Assembly: GCF_004345425.1 (NCBI RefSeq)
Contig: NZ_SLVP01000004.1
Span: 124,001-188,000, forward strand
DNA from: Paenibacillus sp. BK033
GTDB taxonomy: Bacteria > Bacillota > Bacilli > Paenibacillales > Paenibacillaceae
DNA: 64,000 nucleotides
Direction of reading: 5' to 3'
This document shows positions 48,664-57,399 of this stretch, piece after piece. Both the position numbers and the translations under genes were made by a program. Under the pieces are notes generated by a model. That model worked only from the letters and a program-made list of their open reading frames with translations. It made no database searches and was not told the DNA's origin. Numbering within the stretch: position 1 is the first letter of the stretch; each line of letters starts with the position of its first letter.

Positions 48664-50550
48664 ATGAGCTTGCGACGGTTTGCTTTCAATAACGTAATCC
48701 GCAATCGGAGGATTTACGCGGGGTATTTTCTAAGCAGCGTGTTTTCGGTTATGGTGTTTTTCGTCTACTCGATATTTGCTTTTCATCCGGGACTTGCGGA
48801 TGGCGCGCTCCATATGAGCGTGTCTACCGCCATGCACTTCGCGGAATCGGTCATTTACGTCTTTTCGTTTTTCTTCGTGCTCTATTCGATGGGATCTTTC
48901 CTGAAGACGCGCAAGAAGGAGTTCGGCATTCTCATTATGCACGGAATGACCAGCATGCAGCTGCGCCGCCTTGTGTTTATGGAAAATATCGTGATCGGCT
49001 TTGGCGCAACGGCAGCGGGCATTGCAGCCGGGCTTGGCTTTGCCCAGGTCATTCTTCTGCTGTCCCAGAGGCTGCTTAGTCTCGATGAAAGGCTGCCCTT
49101 TTATTTTCCGACCAAGGCGATTGTGCTGACCGGTGCGGCTTTTATGGCGCTGTTCCTGCTTATTTCGTTATTTACGGTGACGGTGCTGCGCAACAACTCG
49201 CTTATTGATCTGCTCAAGGGCTCGAACAAGCCTAAGCCGGAGCCGAAGGCATCCGCGCTGCTGTCCTGGCTGGCGCTGCTCTTGATCGTTGGCGGTTATG
49301 CCGCGGCGCTGGCGGCCAAAGGCATGATCGTCTTTTATGCCATGATTCCGGTGACGGTTGTCGTGATTATCGGTACGTATTTCCTATTCACGCAGCTGAG
49401 CGTGTATGCCGTTCATAAAGGACGCAAGAGCCGTTCGATTTTCTGGCGGAAAACCAACATTGTTCTGTTATCGGATTTGGCTTACCGAATGAAGGATAAC
49501 GCAAGAACGTTCTTTATGGTGGCGATTCTGTCGACGGTGGCTTTCTCCGCGATTGGCTCGCTGTTCGGGTTCAAATCGATGTATACGGATATTATTCGGA
49601 ACGACAATCCGTTCGCTATGAAATATACCTCGTATGACAAGCCTTCCGAGCAGGACGTTGCGATGATTGAGCAGACGCTGAAGGAAGCGGGGCTGTCTTA
49701 TCAGTCGTATGCGCTGACCGTTAAAAATGTGGAGACGAAAGACGGCAAGCGGCTTTCCGTCGTGCCGCAATCCGCCTTTAATGCGCTCGAAACAGCTGTC
49801 AAAGGGACTAAGGCCGATGTGCAAGGCGATGATGCGGCTATTGTCCATTACAGAAGCACGATGATGGGAGCGGCGCAGCCGGAGCTGACGCCGGTTACGC
49901 TGAAGGAAGCGGGGATTACTTTTAAGCCCGTGCAGACGCTCGATACGCCGGTTATTCAGGCAGGATCCGATTATTACGTGGTGCCCGATGAACGGTTTGA
50001 ACAGTTGAAGCAGCCGGAGAGCGTCATTTACCAGTATGCCTTTGACGTTTCGGGCTCGCATGATGCGCTTAAAGAGGCAGGAGAAGAGATTGACGGCAAG
50101 CTTGGCAAGACCGACAATTGGTTTATGGGCGTGGATTATGCGCTGTACCAGCAGGATCAGATTTTTGGCGTCGTCCTGTTTGTCGGATTTTTTATCGGTA
50201 TCGTATTCTTCGTAGGTGCGGGCAGCTTCTTGTATTTTCGCCTCTATACCGACCTTGGCGAGGATAAACGGAAGTTCCAGGCCATCCACAAGATTGGGCT
50301 TACGGACCGCGAGCTGTCCTCCATTCTGACGAAGCAGCTGATGATTCTGTTCTTCGCCCCGATTTTAGTGGCCGTAATTCACGGAGCGGTTGCCCTTACG
50401 GCGATGCAGCATATGTTCGAGTATGGTATGGTGAAGCCGTCGCTGACGGTGCTTGGCTCCTTCGTTGTCATTCAGCTTGTATACTTCCTCCTTATCCGCA
50501 CCAAATATATTTCTAATGTAAAATCGGCTTGGGGGTTGCACCTTACGTAA
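48664..50550 (+). CDS. BceB-like ABC transporter permease (FtsX fold), orphan
   Basis: This 628-residue permease has about ten membrane helices: four FtsX-type cores split by a large extracellular domain of about 200 residues between helices 7 and 8. This is the BceB architecture of antimicrobial-peptide sensing and detoxification. ATG at 48664 follows GGGAGGG. Normally an ATPase (BceA) and a regulator-kinase pair lie beside it; here the left neighbour is a sulfatase and the right is a MerR regulator. It may use a remote ATPase or be a relic. Confidence 0.92.
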   Translation: MSLRRFAFNNVIRNRRIYAGYFLSSVFSVMVFFVYSIFAFHPGLADGALHMSVSTAMHFAESVIYVFSFFFVLYSMGSFLKTRKKEFGILIMHGMTSMQLRRLVFMENIVIGFGATAAGIAAGLGFAQVILLLSQRLLSLDERLPFYFPTKAIVLTGAAFMALFLLISLFTVTVLRNNSLIDLLKGSNKPKPEPKASALLSWLALLLIVGGYAAALAAKGMIVFYAMIPVTVVVIIGTYFLFTQLSVYAVHKGRKSRSIFWRKTNIVLLSDLAYRMKDNARTFFMVAILSTVAFSAIGSLFGFKSMYTDIIRNDNPFAMKYTSYDKPSEQDVAMIEQTLKEAGLSYQSYALTVKNVETKDGKRLSVVPQSAFNALETAVKGTKADVQGDDAAIVHYRSTMMGAAQPELTPVTLKEAGITFKPVQTLDTPVIQAGSDYYVVPDERFEQLKQPESVIYQYAFDVSGSHDALKEAGEEIDGKLGKTDNWFMGVDYALYQQDQIFGVVLFVGFFIGIVFFVGAGSFLYFRLYTDLGEDKRKFQAIHKIGLTDRELSSILTKQLMILFFAPILVAVIHGAVALTAMQHMFEYGMVKPSLTVLGSFVVIQLVYFLLIRTKYISNVKSAWGLHLT

Positions 50551-50566
50551 CGTCATGTTTTAAAAT
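50536..50566 (+). promoter_or_regulatory. MerR-type promoter overlapping the permease 3' end
   Basis: TTGCAC (50536-50541) and TAAAAT (50561-50566) have a 19-bp spacer containing ACGT-A-ACGT. The -35 lies in the last codons of the permease gene. The MerR gene follows at once, suggesting autoregulation. Confidence 0.75.
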
Positions 50567-50608
50567 AGAGTTACCGGTATGAAGCTAGCATCCACGAAAG
50601 GACTGAGC

Positions 50609-51094
50609 ATGAACAATCTTTGGAAAGTTGGAGACCTCGCCAAACTGACGGGGCTGACGGTCAGAACTCTGCGCTTCTACGATCAGATCGGCTTATTCTC
50701 GCCGTCGGGGCAGACCGATTCGGGTCACCGGCTGTACGACGAGTCCGATCTTTCCCGCCTGCATCAGATTCTGACGCTGAAGGAGCTGGGCTTGTCGCTG
50801 GAAGAGATTAAGGAGACCTTATCCGCCAAGCAGATCAGCCCGCTGGAGATGGTAACGCTGCAGAAGCAGCGGATCAAAGAGCAGATCACGCGGCAGCAGA
50901 AGCTGCTTGAACAGCTGGAGCACGCCTCCAAGCTGCTCATCGGCAAGAAGGGCCTGACGGTGGATGATTTTACGGGTCTTCTACAGGCGATGAAGATGGA
51001 GTTCGAGAAGCCGGTGCTTGAACGGCGCATCAGTTGGGAGCAGCGCTTGGACAGGCTGGGCAGCCTGCTTGAGCAGGGGGAAGACGAGCCGTAA
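50609..51094 (+). CDS. MerR-family transcriptional regulator
   Basis: This 161-residue protein has a winged helix (LWKVGDLAKLTGLTVRTLRFYDQIGL, then HRLYDESDL), a Lys/Gln-rich dimerisation helix, and a short C-terminal tail. ATG at 50609 is preferred over an upstream ATG (50579) because of the ribosome binding site GAAAGGA. No target operon is obvious except its own promoter and possibly the downstream SRPBCC gene. Confidence 0.9.
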   Translation: MNNLWKVGDLAKLTGLTVRTLRFYDQIGLFSPSGQTDSGHRLYDESDLSRLHQILTLKELGLSLEEIKETLSAKQISPLEMVTLQKQRIKEQITRQQKLLEQLEHASKLLIGKKGLTVDDFTGLLQAMKMEFEKPVLERRISWEQRLDRLGSLLEQGEDEP

Positions 51095-51107
51095 TCGAAG
51101 GGAATTC

Positions 51108-51180
51108 GCTTACGTGGCTTGAATGGCATCGCAATTCATTACGTTTATGCTTACGAAGCATGAATTGCTTCACAATTCAT
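51108..51180. repeat. 32-bp imperfect direct repeat with hairpin
   Basis: Copies at 51108-51139 and 51149-51180 share 26 of 32 bases, with a 41-bp period. Between them the second copy also pairs GCAATTCAT with ATGAATTGC around ATGCTT-ACG-AAGCAT, giving a nested hairpin. It lies between the MerR and SRPBCC genes. Confidence 0.65.
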
Positions 51181-51199
51181 TTGAGGAGGATCACTCACT

Positions 51200-51634
51200 A
51201 TGAGCGAAAGATTTGTTAAGCATGCGACCTTTGTTGTCGAACGTACTTACAAGACGAATGCGGAGCGGGTATTCGAAGCTTTTGCCGACCCGGAGGTAAA
51301 GGGCAAGTGGTTCTCGAAGCCCGATCAATTCGAGTTCCGGGTAGGCGGGCGCGAATACAGCAGCGGCGGGCCGCCGGAGGGACCGGTGTTTACGTTTGAC
51401 GCGGTCTATCAGGAGATTGTGGCGGCCGAGCGTATTGTCTATACCTACACGCTGGATATGAACGACACGCGAATGTCCGTCTCGACGACCACCATCGAAT
51501 TGTTCCCCGTAGACGGCGGAACCAAGCTGGTATTCACCGAGCAAGGCGCCTTCTTCGACGGGCATGATACGCCGGAAATTCGCGAGCATGGCACAGGCGA
51601 AATGCTGGATGCGCTGGGTAAGCTGTTTGAATAG
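51200..51634 (+). CDS. SRPBCC (AHSA1-like) domain protein
   Basis: This 144-residue START-like fold opens with FVVERTYKTNAERVFEAFADPEVKGKWF, the AHSA1/polyketide-cyclase signature, and ends with the long C-terminal helix EMLDALGKLFE. Such proteins bind hydrophobic ligands or assist chaperones. The ATG follows GAGGAGG. A terminator follows. Confidence 0.9.
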   Translation: MSERFVKHATFVVERTYKTNAERVFEAFADPEVKGKWFSKPDQFEFRVGGREYSSGGPPEGPVFTFDAVYQEIVAAERIVYTYTLDMNDTRMSVSTTTIELFPVDGGTKLVFTEQGAFFDGHDTPEIREHGTGEMLDALGKLFE

Positions 51635-51641
51635 AACTTGG

Positions 51642-51671
51642 AAGAGTCTCTTGGCAGAGGCTCTTTTTTTT
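51642..51671 (+). terminator. Terminator after the SRPBCC gene
   Basis: The stem AAGAGTCTC/GAGGCTCTT (51642-51650 and 51657-51665, one G-T pair) is followed by a run of eight T. Confidence 0.88.
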
Positions 51672-51756
51672 GCGTTTAAACGCCGATTGCATTGTGATGG
51701 CCGTTCACGGTATTTTAGTTATACAAGAGGAAGAGATGGCATGCGGGAGGCAAAAC

Positions 51757-52353
51757 ATGACGAATATAACGATAGAAGTTGTAAAGGACGGCAACATTGA
51801 ACCCTGCCGGGAGCTGTGCAACGAGCTGATGGCCTTTCAGAAGTCCCGGGCTGTCATGGCTCCGGAGGTATTCGACTGGATGAACTTTGATACGCGGATG
51901 CGCAGAAGCTATGACGGTGCGCTTCATGCCCATGTCCTGATCGCCAGGGACGAAGACGTGCCGGTTGGCTATGCATTCTCGACCATAGAAGATCTTGAGC
52001 CCGGGGATGATAAGCTTCCTGCTTGGGCTCCCAATCGGCACCTTGCCGACAGCAAGGGCTTTTACCCGGACTGGGTAGAGCTGCCGAAGAAGATAGGCTT
52101 CCTCAGCAATTTGTATTTGCGTGACGGCTACCGGAGCATGGGGCTTGGCGCAAAGCTGTTCAAGGCCTCGATGGAATGGCTGGAAAGCTTTCCTGACGTT
52201 GACCTGCTGCTCATTTATGTATCGAATGGCAATGAAGACGCGCTTCAATATTACCTGAAGCATGGGTTCACCTACAGTCATGACGTATTTGGAGGGTTTA
52301 TCAAGGCGGTTTACAAGAAGCTAAGCAAACCGGCGAAGGCAGAGCAGGTTTAG
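51757..52353 (+). CDS. GNAT-family N-acetyltransferase
   Basis: This 198-residue single GNAT domain has LYLRDGYRSMGLGAKLFKASMEWL (about 118-141) as the acetyl-CoA loop and ALQYYLKHGFTYSHDVFGGFIK at the end. ATG at 51757 follows GGGAGG. The acceptor is unknown. Confidence 0.9.
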   Translation: MTNITIEVVKDGNIEPCRELCNELMAFQKSRAVMAPEVFDWMNFDTRMRRSYDGALHAHVLIARDEDVPVGYAFSTIEDLEPGDDKLPAWAPNRHLADSKGFYPDWVELPKKIGFLSNLYLRDGYRSMGLGAKLFKASMEWLESFPDVDLLLIYVSNGNEDALQYYLKHGFTYSHDVFGGFIKAVYKKLSKPAKAEQV

Positions 52354-52415
52354 CAGGTCGACCGCCGGCCAATATAGAAATAAGGAAGTAGTAAACGACA
52401 GGGGGAGGTTTGAAG

Positions 52416-52916
52416 GTGACAGCAGCAATAGCAGCTAAAGCTGAAATGATGATCAGGCGTCCGGTGAGCGATGTGTATGAATCTTTCATCGATCCGGCTA
52501 TAACGTCGAAGTTCTGGTTCACAAGTGGCAGCGGGAAGCTGGAAGAAGGCAGTCAGGTGGAGTGGTTCTGGGAGATGTACGGAGCATCGGCACCTGTCCG
52601 CGTACTGGAGCTCGAGACTAACAAACGCATTGTTATCGATTGGGGAACAAGAGCCGAATGGACGTTTACGGCTTTGTCCGAAACGGAAACCTTTGTGACC
52701 GTTACCGACTCCGGCTTTCAGGGAGAAGCAGAGGAAATCGTGCAGCGGGCGATTGGCTCGACGGAAGGCTTCACGATTGTATTATGCGGGGCAAAGGCCT
52801 ATCTGGAGCATGGCATTCAGCTTAACCTGGTTTATGACAAAGCACCCTACGCGCATGTAAAACAATCGGAGGTTCCTGATGAGCAAGACGATCGTGGAGA
52901 AGTTGAATTTACATAA
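52416..52916 (+). CDS. SRPBCC-domain protein
   Basis: This 166-residue protein is a second SRPBCC member (MIRRPVSDVYESFIDPAITSKFWF). The GTG at 52416 lies 7 nt after GGGGGAGG; an earlier TTG at 52410 is too close to that site. Its 3' end overlaps the YdeI-type gene by 38 nt, a strong sign of a translationally coupled pair. It differs from the first SRPBCC protein, so it is not a recent copy. Confidence 0.88.
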   Translation: MTAAIAAKAEMMIRRPVSDVYESFIDPAITSKFWFTSGSGKLEEGSQVEWFWEMYGASAPVRVLELETNKRIVIDWGTRAEWTFTALSETETFVTVTDSGFQGEAEEIVQRAIGSTEGFTIVLCGAKAYLEHGIQLNLVYDKAPYAHVKQSEVPDEQDDRGEVEFT

Positions 52917-53559
52917 GTATAAAAAAGCAGCCGTTCTGCATCTGCCGGAGGGCAGCGAAGCGCTCGCCGGCTTGGAGCCGTATGAAAGCGAGCTGCAGGC
53001 GGGCAGCCGCTACGATCTGATATTCGCTTTCGTTCTCGATATGCCGGCTCTGCAGCAGCTAATGACCGAGGTCATCGACAACCATTACCTGGAGGAAGGC
53101 GGTTATTTGTATGCCGCCTATCCGAAGAAGGGCAATAAAGCATATCCGACCTACATCCACCGCGACAGTCTGTTTGAGGGGCTGGGCGCGAGCGAGGAGG
53201 ATGGCTATATCGGAACCAGCGAGGTCAAATTTGCCCGCATGGTGGGATTGGATGACGTCTTTACGGTTGTAGGCTTCAAGTCCGAGGCCCGCAAGAAGGG
53301 TTCGTCGGCCTCCAAGAAACCGAGCCAAAGCGTAGCCGACTACGAGGCTCTTGTGACTCAGATTGAGGAGGAGCTTCAGGATCATCCGGAGGTTCTGTCG
53401 TTTTTCCGTTCGCTTACCCCGGGGTACCGCAAGGATTGGGCCCGTTATGTGTTTAGTGCCGTGCAAGAGGAGACCAGAGCCAAACGGAAAGCCGAGATGA
53501 AGGTTATTCTTGGAGAAGGCTATAAGAGTATCGATCTGTATCGGAGAAGAGAGGGATAG
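52879..53559 (+). CDS. DUF3052-like and YdeI/OmpD-associated domain protein
   Basis: In this 226-residue protein, the first 130 residues resemble DUF3052 (YKKAAVLHLPEGSEAL). The C-terminal segment SLTPGYRKDWARYVFSAVQEETRAKRKAEM matches the YdeI/OmpD-associated domain seen in bacteriocin-protection proteins. The function is not known in this group. It starts inside the preceding SRPBCC gene and ends 2 nt before the MmcQ-type gene. Confidence 0.82.
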   Translation: MSKTIVEKLNLHKYKKAAVLHLPEGSEALAGLEPYESELQAGSRYDLIFAFVLDMPALQQLMTEVIDNHYLEEGGYLYAAYPKKGNKAYPTYIHRDSLFEGLGASEEDGYIGTSEVKFARMVGLDDVFTVVGFKSEARKKGSSASKKPSQSVADYEALVTQIEEELQDHPEVLSFFRSLTPGYRKDWARYVFSAVQEETRAKRKAEMKVILGEGYKSIDLYRRREG

Positions 53560-53561
53560 GG

Positions 53562-53939
53562 ATGAAGACGGAGCTTGGGAAAGCGATGCTGGAGCGGGTG
53601 CAGGGCATTTGCTCGGCATTGCCGGAGGTAGACCAGATCGTTGACGGGTTTGGGCATGACGTGATGAAAGTAAGGGGCAAAACCTTCATTATGATGGGGG
53701 AAGGGCATAATAGCGTCCTGCCAAGCTTGTCGATCAAAGCGACGAAGGAGCAGCAGTACCTGCTGCTTGAGCAGGGCGGCTATGTCAAGACGCCGTATAT
53801 CGGCCATCATGGCTGGGTTTCCGTTGACATGGAAGCGGGTCCGAGTTGGGACGAGCTGGCCGTGCTTATACAGGAGGCTTATTTGCTGGCGGCGCCGAAA
53901 CGTCTGGTGAAGCAGGTGTTGGAGAGCGTCGCAAGATAA
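53562..53939 (+). CDS. MmcQ/YjbR-family DNA-binding protein
   Basis: This 125-residue CyaY-like fold has DGFGHDVMKVRGKTFIMMG, SLSIKATKEQQYLLL and YIGHHGWVSVDMEAGPSWDEL, the family signature. Family members bind DNA weakly; cellular role uncertain. It is the last gene of the GTG-started SRPBCC operon and ends at a strong terminator. Confidence 0.9.
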   Translation: MKTELGKAMLERVQGICSALPEVDQIVDGFGHDVMKVRGKTFIMMGEGHNSVLPSLSIKATKEQQYLLLEQGGYVKTPYIGHHGWVSVDMEAGPSWDELAVLIQEAYLLAAPKRLVKQVLESVAR

Positions 53940-53960
53940 CCGCAGGAGGCATTTAAATGT

Positions 53961-53993
53961 AAGCGTATGGGCTACCAGCCCATACGCTTTTTT
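53961..53993 (+). terminator. Terminator overlapping the convergent gene's stop codon
   Basis: A 13-bp stem AAGCGTATGGGCT/AGCCCATACGCTT (53961-53973 and 53977-53989) is followed by TTTT. The right arm encodes the last residues and stop of the convergent DinB-like gene. Confidence 0.92.
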
Positions 53994-54499
53994 AATGAAT
54001 TGATCTGCGCAAGATGATGCCGGCCATGCCATTCGAAGCGCTGTATCGCCGTATCCAGCGTCATAAGTCCGTTTGTCGGGCTCGTAAAGGTTCTCGCGAA
54101 GTCCCATGACTGCATCCCTTGCAGCAGCACGGCAAACCGGCTGCGCAGCGCTTCGATCAGAACAATCGATGCCTCAATGGGCGCTTCATAGTCGTTAAGC
54201 TCTGCCCACATGTTCTGCCGGTACGTGGAAGCCGCCGGATTATCTTCGGTCATGGCTTTCTTGAACCGGATATAGGCGTTCATATCGTTATCCGCCAGAT
54301 GGTGAACGACCTGCCGAATCGTCCAGCCGCCGGGGCGGTAAGGGATAGCCAGCTGCTCTTCGGACAGCTGTTCCACCGCTTTCCGAAGCCGCGACGGCAT
54401 CCGTTCAATCTCCTTCATCCAATTGCTGCGCTGTTCGGCGGTGGGATCGCATACTTCTTCGAAAGGTCCTATGGGATACCGCAAATTGTCCGTAGTCAT
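53972..54499 (-). CDS. DinB-like YfiT-family metalloprotein
   Basis: This 175-residue four-helix protein has metal-binding His residues in IRQVVHHLADND (about 63-74) and EWHGRHHLAQI (about 154-164), typical of the bacillithiol-transferase-like YfiT group. It may conjugate bacillithiol or hydrolyse small substrates. The stop lies within the terminator of the opposite operon. Confidence 0.88.
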   Translation of the reverse strand: MTTDNLRYPIGPFEEVCDPTAEQRSNWMKEIERMPSRLRKAVEQLSEEQLAIPYRPGGWTIRQVVHHLADNDMNAYIRFKKAMTEDNPAASTYRQNMWAELNDYEAPIEASIVLIEALRSRFAVLLQGMQSWDFARTFTSPTNGLMTLDTAIQRFEWHGRHHLAQINSLKKRMGW

Positions 54500-54593
54500 T
54501 GCACAATCATCCTCCAGCCTAATCCTAATAAAATTTTATTTTGCGCTCATTGACAGAGTTTCAATAACCATTTATAGTTATTCATTGTGATAT

Positions 54594-54616
54594 TGATAAT
54601 CATTATCGTATATAAT
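54594..54616 (+). promoter_or_regulatory. Fur box and promoter of the siderophore-binding protein
   Basis: TGATAATCATTATCG (54594-54608) is a near-perfect 7-1-7 Fur site. It overlaps the promoter ending in TATAAT (54611-54616). Iron-replete cells should repress the gene. Confidence 0.9.
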
Positions 54617-54643
54617 GCCATTTCAAATAAAAGGGGTTAAACC

Positions 54644-55615
54644 ATGAGAAAATGTATTCCCGCAATCATGCTGCTTGTACTTGTTGTTGTACTGAGTGCC
54701 TGCGGCAGCAACAAATCCAACAACGCGAACAATGCCGATAACGGCTCCGCAGCAGCTGCCGAAACGCCTGCGGCAACAAATTCCGCAGCGGCGGAACAGC
54801 CGGCCTCCGGTACGGTTACTTACCAGTCCGAAAGCGGTCCGGTTGAGATTCCCGCCAATCCCAAGCGCATCGTAGCACTGGCTTACGCGCCAAACATGAT
54901 TTCCATGGGAGCCGACCTTGTGGGCGTAGACCAATGGACCAACATGAGCCCGCTCTTCAACGACAAGCTGAAAGGCGTTGAGGTAGTATCCGATGAAGAT
55001 CTGGAGAAAATCATCGAGCTTGATCCGGACCTGATCGTCGTTGGCACGGAGAGCAAGAACGTTGCCAAGCTGAGCGAAATCGCTCCTACGGTTGCCTTCA
55101 CTTGGGGCAAATTGGATTACCTGAATCAGCAGGTCGAAATCGGCAAGATTCTTGGCAAAGAAAAAGAAGCGCAAACTTGGGTTGACGACTTCAAATCCCG
55201 CGCTGCCGCAATCGGCGACGAGGTGAAAGCGAAGATCGGCGAGAACGCAACCGTATCCGTTATCGAAACGGACGCGAAAAGCTTCTACGTATTCGGCGAC
55301 CACTGGGCACGCGGCACGGAAGTGTTGTACCAAGCCATGGGTCTGAAAATGCCGGAGAAAGTAACGAAGGATGCTCAAGGACCAGGTTACTTCACACTGT
55401 CGCAAGAAACGCTGTCCGATTATGCCGGCGATTATATCGTACTCAGCAGAAGCACGGCAAACGACAATGCCTTTATGAATACCGATACATGGAAGAACAT
55501 CCCTGCGGTTAAAAATAACCATGTCATCGAAATCGATACGGAAGCCTCCACCTACAGCGACCCTACTACACTGGAAAGCCTGCTTGCTATCTTCAAAGAA
55601 AGCTTCCTGAAATAA
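54644..55615 (+). CDS. Iron-siderophore ABC transporter binding lipoprotein
   Basis: In this 323-residue lipoprotein, lipobox LSAC is at about 17-20, followed by an Ala/Asn-rich linker of about 40 residues. The FhuD/BtuF fold shows RIVALAYAPNMISMGADLVGV, DLEKIIELDPDLIVVG, and DNAFMNTDTWKNIPAVKNNHVIEID. It resembles hydroxamate-type receptors. There are no permease or ATPase genes beside it, so it works with a transporter encoded elsewhere. The Fur box makes an iron role very likely. Confidence 0.95.
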   Translation: MRKCIPAIMLLVLVVVLSACGSNKSNNANNADNGSAAAAETPAATNSAAAEQPASGTVTYQSESGPVEIPANPKRIVALAYAPNMISMGADLVGVDQWTNMSPLFNDKLKGVEVVSDEDLEKIIELDPDLIVVGTESKNVAKLSEIAPTVAFTWGKLDYLNQQVEIGKILGKEKEAQTWVDDFKSRAAAIGDEVKAKIGENATVSVIETDAKSFYVFGDHWARGTEVLYQAMGLKMPEKVTKDAQGPGYFTLSQETLSDYAGDYIVLSRSTANDNAFMNTDTWKNIPAVKNNHVIEIDTEASTYSDPTTLESLLAIFKESFLK

Positions 55616-55626
55616 CTTCAAACAGC

Positions 55627-55665
55627 AAGCGCCCTTCAGAATCTTCTGGAGGGCGCTTTTGTTTT
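55627..55665 (+). terminator. Terminator after the siderophore-binding gene
   Basis: A 14-bp stem (55627-55640 and 55645-55658, one wobble) is followed by TTTTGTTTTG. Confidence 0.9.
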
Positions 55666-55670
55666 GTTGA

Positions 55671-57164
55671 TTAATGGCTCATGCTGACTTGCTTCTCGCC
55701 TTCCGCTCCCTGATCGCCCTCGGGCGGCTTGGTGCGTTTCACAAACAAACCGATAACAATGGCAGCAATGGCGACAACAAGGCCTATCCAGAAGGCATCA
55801 TGGATACCCGCGACCATGCCGTGAGCCTGCTCGGCCGGCGAGCCCGGATCGGAGGAGGTCTTCAGATAATCCTTGGTGCCGTTACTCATAATACTGATGA
55901 ACAGCGCTGTGCCGATCGCGCCCGACACTTGCTGCAGGGTATTCAGGATTGCCGTACCGTGCGGATACAGGTGGCGCGGCAGCTGGTTCAGGCCGGAGGT
56001 TTGAGCCGGCATCATGACAAGGGAAATACCGATCATCATGATGATGTGAATCAGGATGATATGTCCGTTGCTTGCCGCGGCATCAATGCCGGTAAACATC
56101 CACAGCGAGATCGCTACAAGGATAAGACCTGGAGTTACCAGAATGCGAGGCCCGAATTTATCGAACAATACGCCGGAGATCGGAGCCATAATGCCGTTAA
56201 CGATACTGCCGGGAAGCATAATGAGACCCGAAGTGAAAGCCGTCATGAGCAGTGCTCCCTGCAGGAACATCGGCAGCAGCGTCATGGTGGAGAACAGCGT
56301 CATCATAAGAACAAAGAGCAGAATCGTTACGATGGAGAACATTGGCGATTTGAAGGCGCGCAGGTCCAGAATCGGAGCCTCCAGCCTCAATTGGCGGAAG
56401 ATAAAGATAATCAGTGCGACAGCGCCGATTGTTATCATCCAGATTACCTCCTGATCCGACCAGCCCTTTTCTCCCGTCGAGCTGAAGCCGTACACGAGTC
56501 CGCCGAAACCGATTGTGGAAAGCAGGATCGAGAGGATATCCACCTTTGGCTTCGTAATATCCGACACATTCTTCAGGAACATAAAGGAGAAGATAATCGA
56601 TAAAGCCGCCAAAGGAATAACGAGAATAAACAGCCAGCGCCAGTTGAGCGAGTCCATGATAACGCCGGACAGCGTTGGACCGATCGCCGGAGCCGCCATA
56701 ATGACAAGACCGATGAGACCCATCGCTCCTCCGCGTTTCTCGGGCGGGAAGATAGCCATAATGGTGTTCATCAATACGGGAAGCATTAAGCCGGTCCCGA
56801 TAGCCTGAACAATCCGTCCGACAAGCAGAACGCCAAATTCGGGCGCAACGGCCGAAATAACGGTACCGGCAAAAAACAACGTCATAGCGCCGATAAACAT
56901 CTGCCTGGTTGTAAACCATTGCTGAAGCAACGCCGTGACCGGAACGAGTACGCCAACAACAAGCATGTAGGCGGTTGTGAGCCATTGAATAGTTGAAGGG
57001 CCAACTTCAAAAGCTTTCATTAATTCCGGAAGCGCGTTACCAAGCAGCGTTTCATTCAGAATGGCGATAAAAGCGCCAATTATAATCGTAGCAATAATAG
57101 GCCCGCGCTTAATATTCGTTAAGTCGGGGGCAGTGCTGGATCCACCAGCATGAGAAGCATTCAT
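55671..57164 (-). CDS. DHA2-family multidrug MFS transporter (EmrB/QacA type)
   Basis: This 497-residue, 14-helix H+-antiporter has N-terminal TIIIGAFIAILNETLLGNALPEL (motif D1-like), a motif C-like GLVIMAAPAIGPTLSGVIMD at about 155-174, and a polar C-terminal tail. It exports hydrophobic cations or antibiotics. The gene stands alone and an XRE-cupin regulator gene lies upstream on the same strand, with a terminator between. Confidence 0.93.
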   Translation of the reverse strand: MNASHAGGSSTAPDLTNIKRGPIIATIIIGAFIAILNETLLGNALPELMKAFEVGPSTIQWLTTAYMLVVGVLVPVTALLQQWFTTRQMFIGAMTLFFAGTVISAVAPEFGVLLVGRIVQAIGTGLMLPVLMNTIMAIFPPEKRGGAMGLIGLVIMAAPAIGPTLSGVIMDSLNWRWLFILVIPLAALSIIFSFMFLKNVSDITKPKVDILSILLSTIGFGGLVYGFSSTGEKGWSDQEVIWMITIGAVALIIFIFRQLRLEAPILDLRAFKSPMFSIVTILLFVLMMTLFSTMTLLPMFLQGALLMTAFTSGLIMLPGSIVNGIMAPISGVLFDKFGPRILVTPGLILVAISLWMFTGIDAAASNGHIILIHIIMMIGISLVMMPAQTSGLNQLPRHLYPHGTAILNTLQQVSGAIGTALFISIMSNGTKDYLKTSSDPGSPAEQAHGMVAGIHDAFWIGLVVAIAAIVIGLFVKRTKPPEGDQGAEGEKQVSMSH

Positions 57165-57367
57165 GGATAATGGCCTTCCTTTCCTTCGCTTTTCAACGAA
57201 AAGGTATGTATATTAGTTTGTTTAGGCTCGCCGGACGGTATTCGTCCTTGTTTTCCCCTCCGCGGATCTTTATTTGGCCCAATTTCCACTTTATCACAGG
57301 GTGCTAGGCCGAGAAAAGGGCGTCAGGCGGGAACAAATGTGTATAATTTATTTTGTTGCTGGATGAA

Positions 57368-57393
57368 GAAAGGGCGCCCCGGGGCACCCTTTC
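57368..57393 (-). terminator. Terminator after the XRE-cupin gene
   Basis: On the minus strand GAAAGGGTGCCCC/GGGGCGCCCTTTC (57368-57380 and 57381-57393) forms a GC-rich stem ending in TTTC. Confidence 0.7.
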
Positions 57394-57399
57394 TTCTTC

